DNA from: an uncultured Paraprevotella sp.
GTDB taxonomy: Bacteria > Bacteroidota > Bacteroidia > Bacteroidales > Bacteroidaceae
Reading direction: 5' to 3'
Assembly (NCBI GenBank): GCA_944320775.1
Contig: CALUIV010000010.1
Coordinates: forward strand, 1-64,000
DNA: 64,000 nucleotides
How positions within the stretch are numbered: position 1 is the stretch's first letter; each line of letters opens with the position of its first letter. Both the position numbers and the translations under genes were made by a program. The notes below the pieces were generated by a model. That model worked only from the letters and a program-made list of their open reading frames with translations, did not search any database and was not told the origin of the DNA. Below, piece by piece: positions 35,575 through 44,063 of the stretch.

Positions 35575-36000
35575 ATGTATAAGATAAAATCATTGGTGGT
35601 TCTGCTGGCTTTGATCTTCTGTCAGGCTAGTACGCTTCAGGCTCAGAAGTCGAAGTCTGAAGTACGTTCAATCTATATGTTTGGATTCTCGGCTTCTTTT
35701 TCTGATTCGCTGATTTATATTACTGATATACAGAAGGTAGAATCGGTACGTTTTCAAGATAAATCGGGTTTGTTGATGAACCGTACTTCATACAGTAACC
35801 AATTGCAGTTCTATTTGGAACGCGAAATGAACCGTCCAAAAACCACTTGCGTTACTTTTTGTAATGAAGATTTGAAAAAATTGCAGAAAGAACGTAATGA
35901 AATATGGAACAAGTATTCGAAAGACCGTTCGGTAATCGTTAAGACGCTGACGAAAGAACAGTTCGAATTTGAACCGGAGAATTACGATGCTAACCAATAA
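35575..36000 (+). CDS. small secreted protein of unknown function, first gene of the cassette
   Basis: 141 residues from the ATG at 35575; the promoter overlaps the longer frame. The N-terminus (MYKIKSLVVLLALIFCQASTLQA, then Q) is a clean signal peptide. The mature part (about 118 residues) has YMFGFSASFSDSLIYITDIQKVESVRF and a charged C-terminal half rich in Lys, Glu and aromatic residues (RERNEIW-like KERNEIWNKYSKD). I do not recognise a family. It lies 8 bases before the HprK-like gene. Confidence 0.75.
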   Translation: MYKIKSLVVLLALIFCQASTLQAQKSKSEVRSIYMFGFSASFSDSLIYITDIQKVESVRFQDKSGLLMNRTSYSNQLQFYLEREMNRPKTTCVTFCNEDLKKLQKERNEIWNKYSKDRSVIVKTLTKEQFEFEPENYDANQ

Positions 36001-36008
36001 TACTGCTT

Positions 36009-36890
36009 ATGACACATCGTTTCTATCGGGTTGCCGATCATGTTTTTGAAATCGTGTTGATGCAGGATGCGGATGAGGCACTTATGCCTTCATACGTTCC
36101 GTTTGCATTGTCTGAAAAGCAAGAGCCTTTGTTTCGTATTTCAGTGGATGATACTTTTAAGTTTGAAGATGATCTCGAGGAGATCGGACAGTTTGATTGC
36201 GGTGGATGTAATCATGGTGTATATCGTACGGCATCTGATGGATATCGGTTTGAAATCAGTAATGTTTCGGATCGGATTTGTGCGGTAGTGGAAACGAATA
36301 GGGATTTTACGGAAAACAAGGTTGCGCTCTTGACAGATCAGGCTTCAGACCGTGCTTTCGGACTGAATAATGCGATCATGATTGTCTATGCATTTGCCAC
36401 GGCGGCATACGGTACGTTGCTCATACATGCATCTGTGATCCGTAATTCAGGAAAAGGTTTCTTGTTCTTAGGCGTGAGCGGTACGGGAAAGAGTACGCAT
36501 TCGCGTCTTTGGTTGAATTATATTCCGGGATCGGATTTGATGAACGATGATAATCCGGTAGTTCGGCTGTTGGAACATCAGGTTGTAGTCTACGGTTCCC
36601 CGTGGAGTGGAAAAACACCTTGTTACCGGAATATTCAAGCGCCAATCGGGGCTTTTGTCCGCTTGGAACAGAAAAAAGAGAATGTTATCCGTAAGGAATC
36701 CACGCTTTATGCTTTTGCCCATCTGCTGTCTTCTGTTTCGACAATGAAATGGGATCGGGAGGTTTATAATCAGATTTGTTCTACAATATCCGGTATTCTG
36801 GCGTTGATTCCTGTTTACCATTTGGGATGTCTGCCTGATGAGGCTGCCGCAAAATTGAGTTACGAAACAATTTCCGGACATGATGACTAA
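36009..36890 (+). CDS. HPr-kinase-like P-loop protein
   Basis: 293 residues. The C-terminal half carries a P-loop GVSGTGKST (about 155-163) followed by NDDNPVV (acidic Walker-B-like pair) and GSPWSGKTPC, the arrangement of HPr kinase/phosphorylase and its PEPCK-like relatives. The N-terminal 140 residues are not the HprK sensor domain. There is no HPr or PTS gene nearby. Stand-alone HprK-like proteins occur with PqqD proteins in peptide-maturation clusters, where some phosphorylate the precursor. Substrate here is unknown. The stop overlaps the next gene by 11 bases. Confidence 0.8.
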   Translation: MTHRFYRVADHVFEIVLMQDADEALMPSYVPFALSEKQEPLFRISVDDTFKFEDDLEEIGQFDCGGCNHGVYRTASDGYRFEISNVSDRICAVVETNRDFTENKVALLTDQASDRAFGLNNAIMIVYAFATAAYGTLLIHASVIRNSGKGFLFLGVSGTGKSTHSRLWLNYIPGSDLMNDDNPVVRLLEHQVVVYGSPWSGKTPCYRNIQAPIGAFVRLEQKKENVIRKESTLYAFAHLLSSVSTMKWDREVYNQICSTISGILALIPVYHLGCLPDEAAAKLSYETISGHDD

Positions 36891-37434
36891 TTTGAAATCA
36901 ACGGTTAAACGTCTGCTTTATGTCGCTTTTTGGCCGATACGGAAATTGACAAGACCGTACAGACAACAGAACGAACAGATTGGGGGTAAAGTGATATTAC
37001 CGAATAAGGAACTGCTGGCTCAGGTGCGGATTCTGATAAAGGAAGGGCACACGGTAACCATTAACGTCAAAGGGTATAGCATGCGTCCTTTCTTGGAACA
37101 TTTACGCGACAAGGTGGTGCTGGGGCCTTTTGAGCATTTACAGGTTGGCGATGTCGTATTGGCGGAAATTGCTCCGGGAACTTATGTGTTGCATCGGATA
37201 ATAGAAATATGCGGCGAACAATTGGTTCTGATGGGAGATGGCAATCTGAAGGGAAAGGAATATTGTAAGACTGAGCAGGTTGCCGGAATCGTAAAGGTGT
37301 TTATACGTAACGGCAAACAGATAGCAGCTGACAACGAAATGTGGGTGCGGTGTGGTGTTGTCTGGAGAAAGTTATTGCCGTTTAGGCGTTTTCTCCTTTT
37401 GTGTTATCAATTGAATTTGGAGGTTTCTAAATAA
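36880..37434 (+). CDS. S24/S26-family peptidase, S26B-like Ser-His type
   Basis: 184 residues. GYSMRPFL holds the expected catalytic Ser. The partner position reads VLHRII, a His instead of the Lys of bacterial LepB, and is followed by LMGDGN, which matches the KGDNN block of eukaryotic/archaeal (S26B) signal peptidases. VGDVVLAEI lies between. A weakly hydrophobic N-terminus (RLLYVAFWPIRKL) could touch the membrane. It overlaps the HprK-like gene by 11 bases (translational coupling). It may cleave a leader peptide or a transported protein; this is inference. Confidence 0.8.
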   Translation: MMTNLKSTVKRLLYVAFWPIRKLTRPYRQQNEQIGGKVILPNKELLAQVRILIKEGHTVTINVKGYSMRPFLEHLRDKVVLGPFEHLQVGDVVLAEIAPGTYVLHRIIEICGEQLVLMGDGNLKGKEYCKTEQVAGIVKVFIRNGKQIAADNEMWVRCGVVWRKLLPFRRFLLLCYQLNLEVSK

Positions 37435-37447
37435 AAAAGAATATAGT

Positions 37448-37714
37448 ATGAGAATTAAGAAAGGATTTGAATTACGCAATGTATGCGGAGAAAATATTAT
37501 CGTAGCCAGCGGAAAAGAAAATATTGATTTCAGTAAGATTATTAGTCTGAATGAGACGGCTGCTTATTTGTGGAATGCTGTGCAGGGCAAGGATTTTGAA
37601 GCTGCTGATTTGGCTGGCGCGCTGACTGCGGAGTATGAAGTGACGGATGATGTTGCTTTGTCTGATTCAGAGCTGATTATGAAACAATGGCATGAAGCAG
37701 GACTTATTGAGTGA
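37448..37714 (+). CDS. PqqD-family (RiPP recognition element) protein
   Basis: 88 residues of the PqqD family: a winged-helix fold with MRIKKGFELRNVCGENIIV, ISLNETAAYLWNAVQG and a C-terminal helix ending QWHEAGLIE. PqqD and related RREs bind leader peptides of ribosomal peptides and bring them to their modifying enzymes. Here it is free-standing, 13 bases after the S26-like gene. No radical-SAM, YcaO, lasso cyclase or B2 peptidase gene, and no obvious short precursor, lies in the window. Confidence 0.85.
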   Translation: MRIKKGFELRNVCGENIIVASGKENIDFSKIISLNETAAYLWNAVQGKDFEAADLAGALTAEYEVTDDVALSDSELIMKQWHEAGLIE

Positions 37715-37760
37715 TATATCCGTTATCATGCTTGAACTTGATAAATATAAGGGATAGAAA

Positions 37761-37806
37761 AAGAAAAATCCAAGTTCATATATTTGAAAGAACTTGGATT
37801 TTTCTT
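37761..37806. terminator. bidirectional terminator of the cassette
   Basis: AAGAAAAATCCAAGTTC pairs with GAACTTGGATTTTTCTT over 17 bp with a 12-base loop. T-rich on the plus side, A-rich on the other, so it also serves the convergent TRIC gene. Confidence 0.85.
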
Positions 37807-37808
37807 TT

Positions 37809-38489
37809 TTATTTTTTGTTGGCTTTATCTTCTGTTTCTCCTTTGAGAACCGGTAACTGCCAATGATATTTGACGGCCAGTATTCTTGTCGCTACAACAA
37901 CGATGCCTGAGAGTACGGCATTGATTTCAGCGCTCAGTCCAAATTTATGTCCGATGACGTATACAATACCACCGACCACACAAGCCATGGCATAGATGTC
38001 TTTACGGAAAATCAAGGGAACTTCGTTGATGAATACATCACGGATTACACCTCCAGCAGCGCCTGTGATGCTACCCATGATGATAGCCATCCAGAAAGGA
38101 TATCCCATATTTAATGTTTTTTCGATACCGATGATATTAAACAAGGCGAGTCCAATGGCGTCGAAGATAAACCAAGTGCTGTTCTGACGGATGATTTGTT
38201 TTCCGAAAACGATGACATAGAGTAATGCCAAAGCACAGCAGATAATGTAAATGGAATTAGTCATCCAGAAAGGAGGGATGCCCAGCATGACATCACGAAT
38301 GGTTCCGCCTCCGATGGCTGTGGCCATTCCGACTATGTATGCTCCAAACCAATCGAATTGTTTGGCTGAAGCCAGACGGATACCGGAGATGGCGAAAGCA
38401 AACGTACCGATAAATTCGATAATCACGAAAGATGCGGGGATACGCAAGGTATCGCCCATAAATTGAAGTAGGTTAATGATCTCTTGCAT
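37809..38489 (-). CDS. trimeric intracellular cation (TRIC/UPF0126) channel-type protein
   Basis: 226 residues from the ATG at 38489; the longer frame starts with TTG. Seven membrane helices in two repeats, each with the family glycine motif (ATAIGGGTIRDVML near 60; GAAGGVIRDVFIN near 146). Bacterial TRIC proteins form cation-selective channels; the physiological ion here is unknown. The short gap to the dehydrogenase gene upstream (about 20 bases) suggests one transcript. Confidence 0.92.
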   Translation of the reverse strand: MQEIINLLQFMGDTLRIPASFVIIEFIGTFAFAISGIRLASAKQFDWFGAYIVGMATAIGGGTIRDVMLGIPPFWMTNSIYIICCALALLYVIVFGKQIIRQNSTWFIFDAIGLALFNIIGIEKTLNMGYPFWMAIIMGSITGAAGGVIRDVFINEVPLIFRKDIYAMACVVGGIVYVIGHKFGLSAEINAVLSGIVVVATRILAVKYHWQLPVLKGETEDKANKK

Positions 38490-38509
38490 AAAAGTCAAGG
38501 TAATAGGGG

Positions 38510-39466
38510 TTATTGATTTACTACATTGATGGGTGTTCCGTTTATAAATGCTTTAATGTTTTGCAGACAAATGTCCATTAGGCGTTCGCGGGCTTCTTTG
38601 GTAGCCCAGGCGATGTGCGGAGTGATAAAGGAATTCTTGGCTGTCAGCAAAGGATTGTTGGGGTCTGCTGGTTCCATGCAGAGAACGTCTGTTCCGAAGG
38701 CACGAATCATGCCATTGTTAAGCGCGTTGGCCATATCTTGTTCGTTGACCAGAGGACCGCGTCCGGTATTGATAACGATACAGTCTGCTTTCATTTGTTC
38801 CAATCTCCGGGTATTGATGATATGACGGGTTTCATGGTTCAGTGGACAATGCAGGCTGATGATATCGCATGTGGCGAACAATTCGTCCAAGCTGCATTTT
38901 GTGATGCCGGCAGGTAATTTCTGTTGTTCTTTTGAGGTGTAGGCATATACTTTCATACCAAAAGCTAAAGCAATACGTGCTGTGGCCTGACCAGTATTTC
39001 CAAGTCCGATTATGCCTATTTTTTTTCCGCTTAATTCTGTCAGAGGCTGATCCCAATAGCAAAAATCAAGATTTCTGCTCCATCTCCCGTTTCTGTTTTC
39101 TGTGGCGTAGTATCCGACTTGATTGGTTATATTCAGAATGTGGGCAAAAACCATTTGGGCAACCGACTCCGTACTATATGCCGGAATATTGGTCACAACG
39201 ATATGTTGAGTTTTTGCAGCTTCGGTATCAACCACATTATAGCCCGTTGCCAGTACACCTATATATTTAAGTTTGGGCAGACTCATGATCGTACCTGCAG
39301 TTAAAACTGTCTTGTTTGTTAAGATGATTTCTGCACCTTCAGCACGATGCACAACATCGTCAGGGGCTGTCCGGTCATAAATTGTCACTTCGCCTAAAGC
39401 CTGTAATCCCTGCCAGGACAGGTCTCCGGGATTCAGGCCGTATCCATCCAATACGACTATTTTCAT
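38510..39466 (-). CDS. D-2-hydroxyacid dehydrogenase (NAD+)
   Basis: 318 residues from the ATG at 39466, preceded by a TACCTTTG -7 element (minus strand, 39496-39503); the longer frame would cross that promoter. NAD-binding GIIGLGNTGQATARIA is at about 148. The catalytic Arg is in NTGRGPLVNE, the Glu in EPADPNNPL and the His in TPHIAWAT. It resembles glycerate/hydroxypyruvate reductases more than lactate dehydrogenases, but the substrate cannot be fixed. Confidence 0.92.
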   Translation of the reverse strand: MKIVVLDGYGLNPGDLSWQGLQALGEVTIYDRTAPDDVVHRAEGAEIILTNKTVLTAGTIMSLPKLKYIGVLATGYNVVDTEAAKTQHIVVTNIPAYSTESVAQMVFAHILNITNQVGYYATENRNGRWSRNLDFCYWDQPLTELSGKKIGIIGLGNTGQATARIALAFGMKVYAYTSKEQQKLPAGITKCSLDELFATCDIISLHCPLNHETRHIINTRRLEQMKADCIVINTGRGPLVNEQDMANALNNGMIRAFGTDVLCMEPADPNNPLLTAKNSFITPHIAWATKEARERLMDICLQNIKAFINGTPINVVNQ

Positions 39467-39567
39467 GATTTTTTTCTGTTTTTCTTTTACGGCTGCAAAG
39501 GTAATACTTTCTTTTGAGAAACAGGTGATTCCGTTTGTTTTTACATAAGAAACCAAACGTTGTTTCT

Positions 39568-40830
39568 TTAATGTGTCTGGAATTGTATGTTCTGAAATCC
39601 GACCATCTGGTCGTATCTGTCTCCAGAAGCCCTGTAGTAGACCCGAATTTGATAGTTGTTTTCTGTTTCGTAGAAATTACCTTCTGTCTTGTCTGTATTT
39701 GCTTTTTTCTGACCGTCGGGTAAAAATAAATATTGATAATTGTAATAGCCTAATTTTAGCAGTTGGGTAGCTTCATAAGCTTTGCGTTCCTGATTGTATT
39801 TCATTTTAAATTCAGGTGTGAAAGCATTATGAGTCCAGGTTCCTTGCAAATAAACGTCACCTCCAGGAATTTCTGGGCTTTCGAACGTAAAATGGACGAA
39901 TACATATTCAGATGCTGTGGCGTTGTCGACATCATTTTCGTTACGGATGATGCAGGCTCCATTCTGGTCGCTTTCCAGAATATAGTTCCGAGCCGGTTTG
40001 TCCGGATATAGTGTGACATGGTAATAGGGTGAAAACCATTGTATTTGATCTACATTCATATTAGCACGGGCAAAACCTAGAATTTCGAATTTATGATATT
40101 CGTTTCCGGCAGGAAAAATCAGATTGCGGTTGTAAGCATATTCCAATACTCCCGGTTTCTGAATGTTGATTTGAGGATTGGCCACCATATTATCTGTACG
40201 TCCGTTTTGTTGTACGTAAATTTTAAGATCGCGTTTGGGATCTACGACATTCAACTGGCTGTGATTGATTTGAAAACTGATTTGTTGATGTTTGTCATTG
40301 TAGTCTATGTCTGTGTTGGTACTTATAGAGGCCGAAATGCCGACTTGTGGTTCTACAATGGAAAATGCTGCGGTCAGTACCGGTTTGTCCGGGTCGTCGT
40401 TTTCTTCATCACCATATATAGTGAGCAGATAGTTTCCCGATATTTTCAGGGATATATCCTCGTTAGGAATCCGTATGCGATAGTTTGTGTAAAGCAGATT
40501 GGTATTGAAACTGGTTTCGTATTCTTCAACAGGTTCTCCATTGAATCCTTCGAGATATGCAGATTCGAAAATTTCCGTAGAAGGTGTCCAATCGGCATTA
40601 CAGTGCTGTATCTTGTAAGTATATCTGTGGTATTCGTGCGAGAGTTTATCGAAACTGATTTCAATATGATTATCGCCTCCCAGTTCGATAACAGGGGGGA
40701 GCAGGGGATTGTCGTTAGCTATAACTTGCAGTGTTTTGATATCCTTGTCAAATATTTTAGAATCTTGTGCAGACAATAAAGTTACATGTATCCCTAGAAT
40801 CAGGAGAAAAGTCGATAGTCGGTAAATCAT
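39568..40830 (-). CDS. DUF5103 protein (type IX secretion plug-like)
   Basis: 420 residues. Signal peptide (STFLLILGIHVTLLSA, then Q). The body alternates beta-strands, with the family blocks YKIQHCNADWTPS near 70, YLEGFNGEPVEEYETS, and a C-terminal domain with QGTWTHNAF and YYNYQYLFLPDG. DUF5103 covers Plug, which seals the Sov (SprA) translocon of T9SS in Porphyromonas and Flavobacterium. Bacteroides without T9SS also carry the domain, so its role here is open. It begins 4 bases after the mtgA gene stop. Confidence 0.78.
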   Translation of the reverse strand: MIYRLSTFLLILGIHVTLLSAQDSKIFDKDIKTLQVIANDNPLLPPVIELGGDNHIEISFDKLSHEYHRYTYKIQHCNADWTPSTEIFESAYLEGFNGEPVEEYETSFNTNLLYTNYRIRIPNEDISLKISGNYLLTIYGDEENDDPDKPVLTAAFSIVEPQVGISASISTNTDIDYNDKHQQISFQINHSQLNVVDPKRDLKIYVQQNGRTDNMVANPQINIQKPGVLEYAYNRNLIFPAGNEYHKFEILGFARANMNVDQIQWFSPYYHVTLYPDKPARNYILESDQNGACIIRNENDVDNATASEYVFVHFTFESPEIPGGDVYLQGTWTHNAFTPEFKMKYNQERKAYEATQLLKLGYYNYQYLFLPDGQKKANTDKTEGNFYETENNYQIRVYYRASGDRYDQMVGFQNIQFQTH

Positions 40831-40834
40831 TGTC

Positions 40835-41536
40835 TTATTCTTTTTCTTTGGAAGGAAATAAATCGATATGTTTCATCTGTCTCATGATGGCAGTTTGTCT
40901 TTTCAACATATATCTGGAAGGATTTTTTGAGCTGAATCTTCTTGGATTAGGCAATGTCGCTGCAATCAGGGCACAGTTTGCACGTGTCAGGTCTTTTGCC
41001 TTGCGGCCGAAATGTTGTTGCGCAACAGCTTCAGCACCATAGATGCCGTCGCCCATCTCAATAGAATTCAGATAGACTTCCATAATACGGTGTTTGTCCC
41101 ACATGAGTTCAATCAATATGGTGAAATAAACTTCAAATCCTTTTCTGACCCAAGTGGAAGAAGGCCATAAAAAGACATTCTTGGCAGTCTGCTGGGTTAT
41201 AGTGCTTCCGCCTCTTTGTCGTTTGCCGCTTTTGCGTTCTTCGAGGGCGTTGCGGATTTCAGTGAAATCAAATCCCCGATGTTCGAGAAAACGTTGATCT
41301 TCGGAAGCCATAACTGCTACCGGTAAATATTTGGAAATTTCTTCCATTTTCACCCAGTGGTGTTTCAGGCGAATCTTTTCCCCGTTGCTTACTTGTTGAA
41401 CACACCGGATAATCATGAGCGGTGTGAGGGGTACTGGAATATAACGATAGGCAAAAACAGCAAGGATTGTACTTCCAAAAAACAGAAGTACAATCCATTG
41501 CATACATTTTTGGATTTTCTTCAGGATCAGAATCAT
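40835..41536 (-). CDS. mtgA: monofunctional peptidoglycan glycosyltransferase
   Basis: 233 residues. One N-terminal membrane helix (LLFFGSTILAVFAYRYIPV) and a GT51 domain: catalytic Glu in ASEDQRFLEHRGFDF, then RGGSTITQQTAKNVFLW and KEKRIMEVYLNSIEMG-like KHRIMEVYLNSIEMG. It polymerises lipid II without a transpeptidase domain. It lies on one transcript with the DUF5103 gene. Confidence 0.94.
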   Translation of the reverse strand: MILILKKIQKCMQWIVLLFFGSTILAVFAYRYIPVPLTPLMIIRCVQQVSNGEKIRLKHHWVKMEEISKYLPVAVMASEDQRFLEHRGFDFTEIRNALEERKSGKRQRGGSTITQQTAKNVFLWPSSTWVRKGFEVYFTILIELMWDKHRIMEVYLNSIEMGDGIYGAEAVAQQHFGRKAKDLTRANCALIAATLPNPRRFSSKNPSRYMLKRQTAIMRQMKHIDLFPSKEKE

Positions 41537-41563
41537 TGTGCTGAACCTAATAAATAGTGTTTT

Positions 41564-42289
41564 TTACTTACCATTGGCTTCTGCTTCTGCAGCCTTAATC
41601 ATGGCTTCGCTGGCGTATAGATAGACTTCTACACGACGGTTAGCCTGTTGTCCGGCTTTTGTTGAATTGTCGGCTACCGGATTTGACTCGCCAAGTCCTT
41701 CAACAGATTTAATTTGTGCTGCACTTACACCGCAGCTCTTCAAGTATGTTTCTACAGATTGTGCACGCTGTAAAGACAGGTTGATATTTTTCTGCACACT
41801 TTCGGCTGCAGTACTGTTCTTCCAGCCCTGATTATCTGTATATCCCTGAATAGCGACATCCATATCAGCATTAGGAACCAATACGTTGTTTGCAAAGTTC
41901 TTTAAAGAAGCCTGTGCAGAACTGCTGAGAGTTGCACTGCTTGTAGAGAATAAAATACCAGAATCGAAAGTAACCTTAACAGCCTGAAGACCATTGTTGT
42001 CAGTTACTGTTTCTACCTGAGCGTTTTCGATCTTTTCAGCTTCGGCTTTGGCTTTATCCATTTTTTTACCAATGAGAGCTCCTGCCGTAACACCTACTGC
42101 TGTTCCTACTGCAGCACCAATTGCTGCGCCCTTTCCTTTGTTCTTACCGGCTAAAGCACCAATTGCAGAACCGAGGGCTGCACCGCCACCAGCTCCAATC
42201 AAAGAACCTTTTGCCGTGTTTGTCATGTTACAACTGCTGAAAACCAGCGTAAAGCAGAGTAACGCTGCTGTCATTTTGGTCAATTTCAT
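41564..42289 (-). CDS. OmpA-family lipoprotein with glycine-zipper segment
   Basis: 241 residues. The lipobox is FSSC, then NMTNT. A Gly/Ala-rich stretch (IGAGGGAALGSAIGALAG...) at about 32-75 is a YMGG/Rcp-like glycine zipper. The C-terminal OmpA domain carries IQGYTDNQGW, SLQRAQSVETYLKSCGV and the peptidoglycan-binding QQANRRVEVYL. It ties the outer membrane to peptidoglycan. It is followed by the mtgA gene after 27 bases. A -7 element (TATCTTTG, minus strand) is at 42326-42333. Confidence 0.92.
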   Translation of the reverse strand: MKLTKMTAALLCFTLVFSSCNMTNTAKGSLIGAGGGAALGSAIGALAGKNKGKGAAIGAAVGTAVGVTAGALIGKKMDKAKAEAEKIENAQVETVTDNNGLQAVKVTFDSGILFSTSSATLSSSAQASLKNFANNVLVPNADMDVAIQGYTDNQGWKNSTAAESVQKNINLSLQRAQSVETYLKSCGVSAAQIKSVEGLGESNPVADNSTKAGQQANRRVEVYLYASEAMIKAAEAEANGK

Positions 42290-42406
42290 AGCTAAATCTT
42301 TTTATTTAGTTTTGTAATGCAAAAGCAAAGATAGTACATTTTTCTTTTTTCCCGTCGTCAATAAAAACTTTTTTGTAATTTTGTGGCAGAAATTAAAGTT
42401 TATATT

Positions 42407-43888
42407 ATGGCAAAGGAACTAAAGAATCTGACGAAACGAAGTGAAAATTATTCTCAGTGGTATAACGAATTGGTTGTTAAGGCTGATTTGGCTGAGCAGG
42501 CAGATGTACGTGGTTGTATGGTAATCAAGCCTTATGGCTATGCCATATGGGAGAAAATGCAACGCATTTTGGACGACAAATTCAAGGAAACAGGCGTGCA
42601 GAATGCTTATTTTCCGCTGTTGATTCCGAAATCGTTTTTGAGTAAAGAGGCTGAGCATGTTGAAGGATTTGCCAAGGAATGTGCAGTAGTTACTCATTAT
42701 CGTTTGAAAACAAACGAGGATAAGACGGGAGTCGTTGTTGATCCGGCTGCAAAACTGGAAGAAGAACTGATTATCCGACCGACATCGGAAACGATTATCT
42801 GGAATACGTTCAGAAACTGGATTCAGAGTTATCGTGATCTTCCGGTTCTTTGTAATCAATGGTGTAATGTGATGCGTTGGGAAATGCGTACACGATTGTT
42901 CCTGCGTACGGCTGAATTTTTGTGGCAGGAAGGACATACGGCTCATGCAACACGCGAAGAAGCAGAGTTGCGTGCCAAGCAGATGTTGAAAGTGTACGCT
43001 GATTTTGCCGAGAAATATATGGCTGTACCTGTAGTTCAAGGTGTGAAGAGTGAAACGGAACGTTTTGCCGGAGCTTTGGATACTTATACGATTGAGGCCA
43101 TGATGCAGGATGGAAAGGCTTTGCAGAGCGGTACATCACATTTCTTGGGACAGAATTTCGGTAAGGCATTTAATGTACAGTTTATCAATAAGGAAAACCA
43201 GCTGGAATATGCATGGGCGACTTCATGGGGTGTTTCAACACGATTGATGGGAGCGCTTATTATGACACATTCAGATGATAACGGACTGGTGCTTCCTCCA
43301 AAACTTGCTCCAATACAAGTCGTTATTGTTCCGATTTACAAGAACGAAGAGCAATTAAAAGCAATTGATGCCAAGGTTGATGGTATTGTTCAGGAATTGC
43401 GTGCTTTGGGTATCTCTGTGAAGTATGACAATGCTGACAACAAACGTCCGGGATTTAAGTTTGCTGATTATGAATTGAAAGGAGTGCCGGTTCGGTTGGT
43501 TATAGGAGGTCGTGATCTGGAAAATAATACCGTAGAAGTAATGCGTCGGGATACCTTGGAGAAAGAAACACGTACTTGTGACGGAATTGTAGATTATGTG
43601 AAGACATTACTTGATGAGATTCAAGATAATATTTTTGCCAAAGCCAAGGCATATCGTGACGCTCATATTTATGAATGTGATAATTATGAGGAATTTAAAG
43701 AACGTGTAAAAGACGGTGGATTTTTCCTTTGTCACTGGGATGGTACAGCGGAAACCGAAGCTAAGATCAAGGAAGATACACAGGCGACAATCCGTTGTGT
43801 ACCGTTTGAATTCGAGCAGACACCAGGTGTTGATATGGTGAGTGGAAAACCGGCAACTTGTCGTGTTCTGATAGCTCGTTCATATTAA
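42407..43888 (+). CDS. proS: prolyl-tRNA synthetase, short (eukaryote/archaea-type)
   Basis: 493 residues from the ATG at 42407; the frame is open to a GTG at 42383. It joins proline to tRNA-Pro. Class II motifs: [19 protein letters not shown] (motif 1), [25 protein letters not shown] (motif 2) and [31 protein letters not shown] (motif 3). It lacks the bacterial editing insertion and has the C-terminal zinc-domain-like region, so it is the type 3 form common in Bacteroidetes. A TAATTTTG -7 element is at 42376-42383. Confidence 0.95.
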   Translation: MAKELKNLTKRSENYSQWYNELVVKADLAEQADVRGCMVIKPYGYAIWEKMQRILDDKFKETGVQNAYFPLLIPKSFLSKEAEHVEGFAKECAVVTHYRLKTNEDKTGVVVDPAAKLEEELIIRPTSETIIWNTFRNWIQSYRDLPVLCNQWCNVMRWEMRTRLFLRTAEFLWQEGHTAHATREEAELRAKQMLKVYADFAEKYMAVPVVQGVKSETERFAGALDTYTIEAMMQDGKALQSGTSHFLGQNFGKAFNVQFINKENQLEYAWATSWGVSTRLMGALIMTHSDDNGLVLPPKLAPIQVVIVPIYKNEEQLKAIDAKVDGIVQELRALGISVKYDNADNKRPGFKFADYELKGVPVRLVIGGRDLENNTVEVMRRDTLEKETRTCDGIVDYVKTLLDEIQDNIFAKAKAYRDAHIYECDNYEEFKERVKDGGFFLCHWDGTAETEAKIKEDTQATIRCVPFEFEQTPGVDMVSGKPATCRVLIARSY

Positions 43889-43932
43889 TAGGGTGTTTCT
43901 GTTTTTCGAAAAAATAGTTTATTCATAGTTTT

Positions 43933-43970
43933 AAAAACTCTGGTTTGTTGATAACCAGAGTTTTTTTTTT
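43933..43970 (+). terminator. proS terminator
   Basis: AAAAACTCTGGTT, loop tgttgat, AACCAGAGTTTTT, continuing to a run of ten T. Confidence 0.88.
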
Positions 43971-43989
43971 GTTAGTTGCTCGTTTTTGA

Positions 43990-44018
43990 TTTGTTTTTGG
44001 GCTTTTTTTGTAATTTTG
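43990..44018 (+). promoter_or_regulatory. promoter of the ThrE-like gene
   Basis: TTTG (43990-43993), 17 bases, TAATTTTG (44011-44018), 46 bases before the ATG. Spacing is a little short. Confidence 0.55.
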
Positions 44019-44063
44019 CACCTCGAAAACTGAATTGTTAAATTAGGTGTAGATTATTTTTTT

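Noticed and set aside
36009..36890. Bifunctional HPr kinase for carbon catabolite control
   Set aside because: The N-terminal sensor domain is not that of HprK and no HPr or PTS gene is near; PqqD and a peptidase are its neighbours.
37448..37714. PQQ biosynthesis
   Set aside because: PqqD-type proteins are common in RiPP pathways; no pqqA, B, C or E gene is present, so PQQ synthesis is not supported.
40093..40779. 228-codon open frame opposite the DUF5103 gene
   Set aside because: Antisense to a well-supported gene with signal peptide and domain match; no promoter and odd composition (Phe/Val/Arg-rich).
42419..43039. 206-codon open frame opposite proS
   Set aside because: Antisense to the conserved catalytic core of proS; no sign of a real protein.
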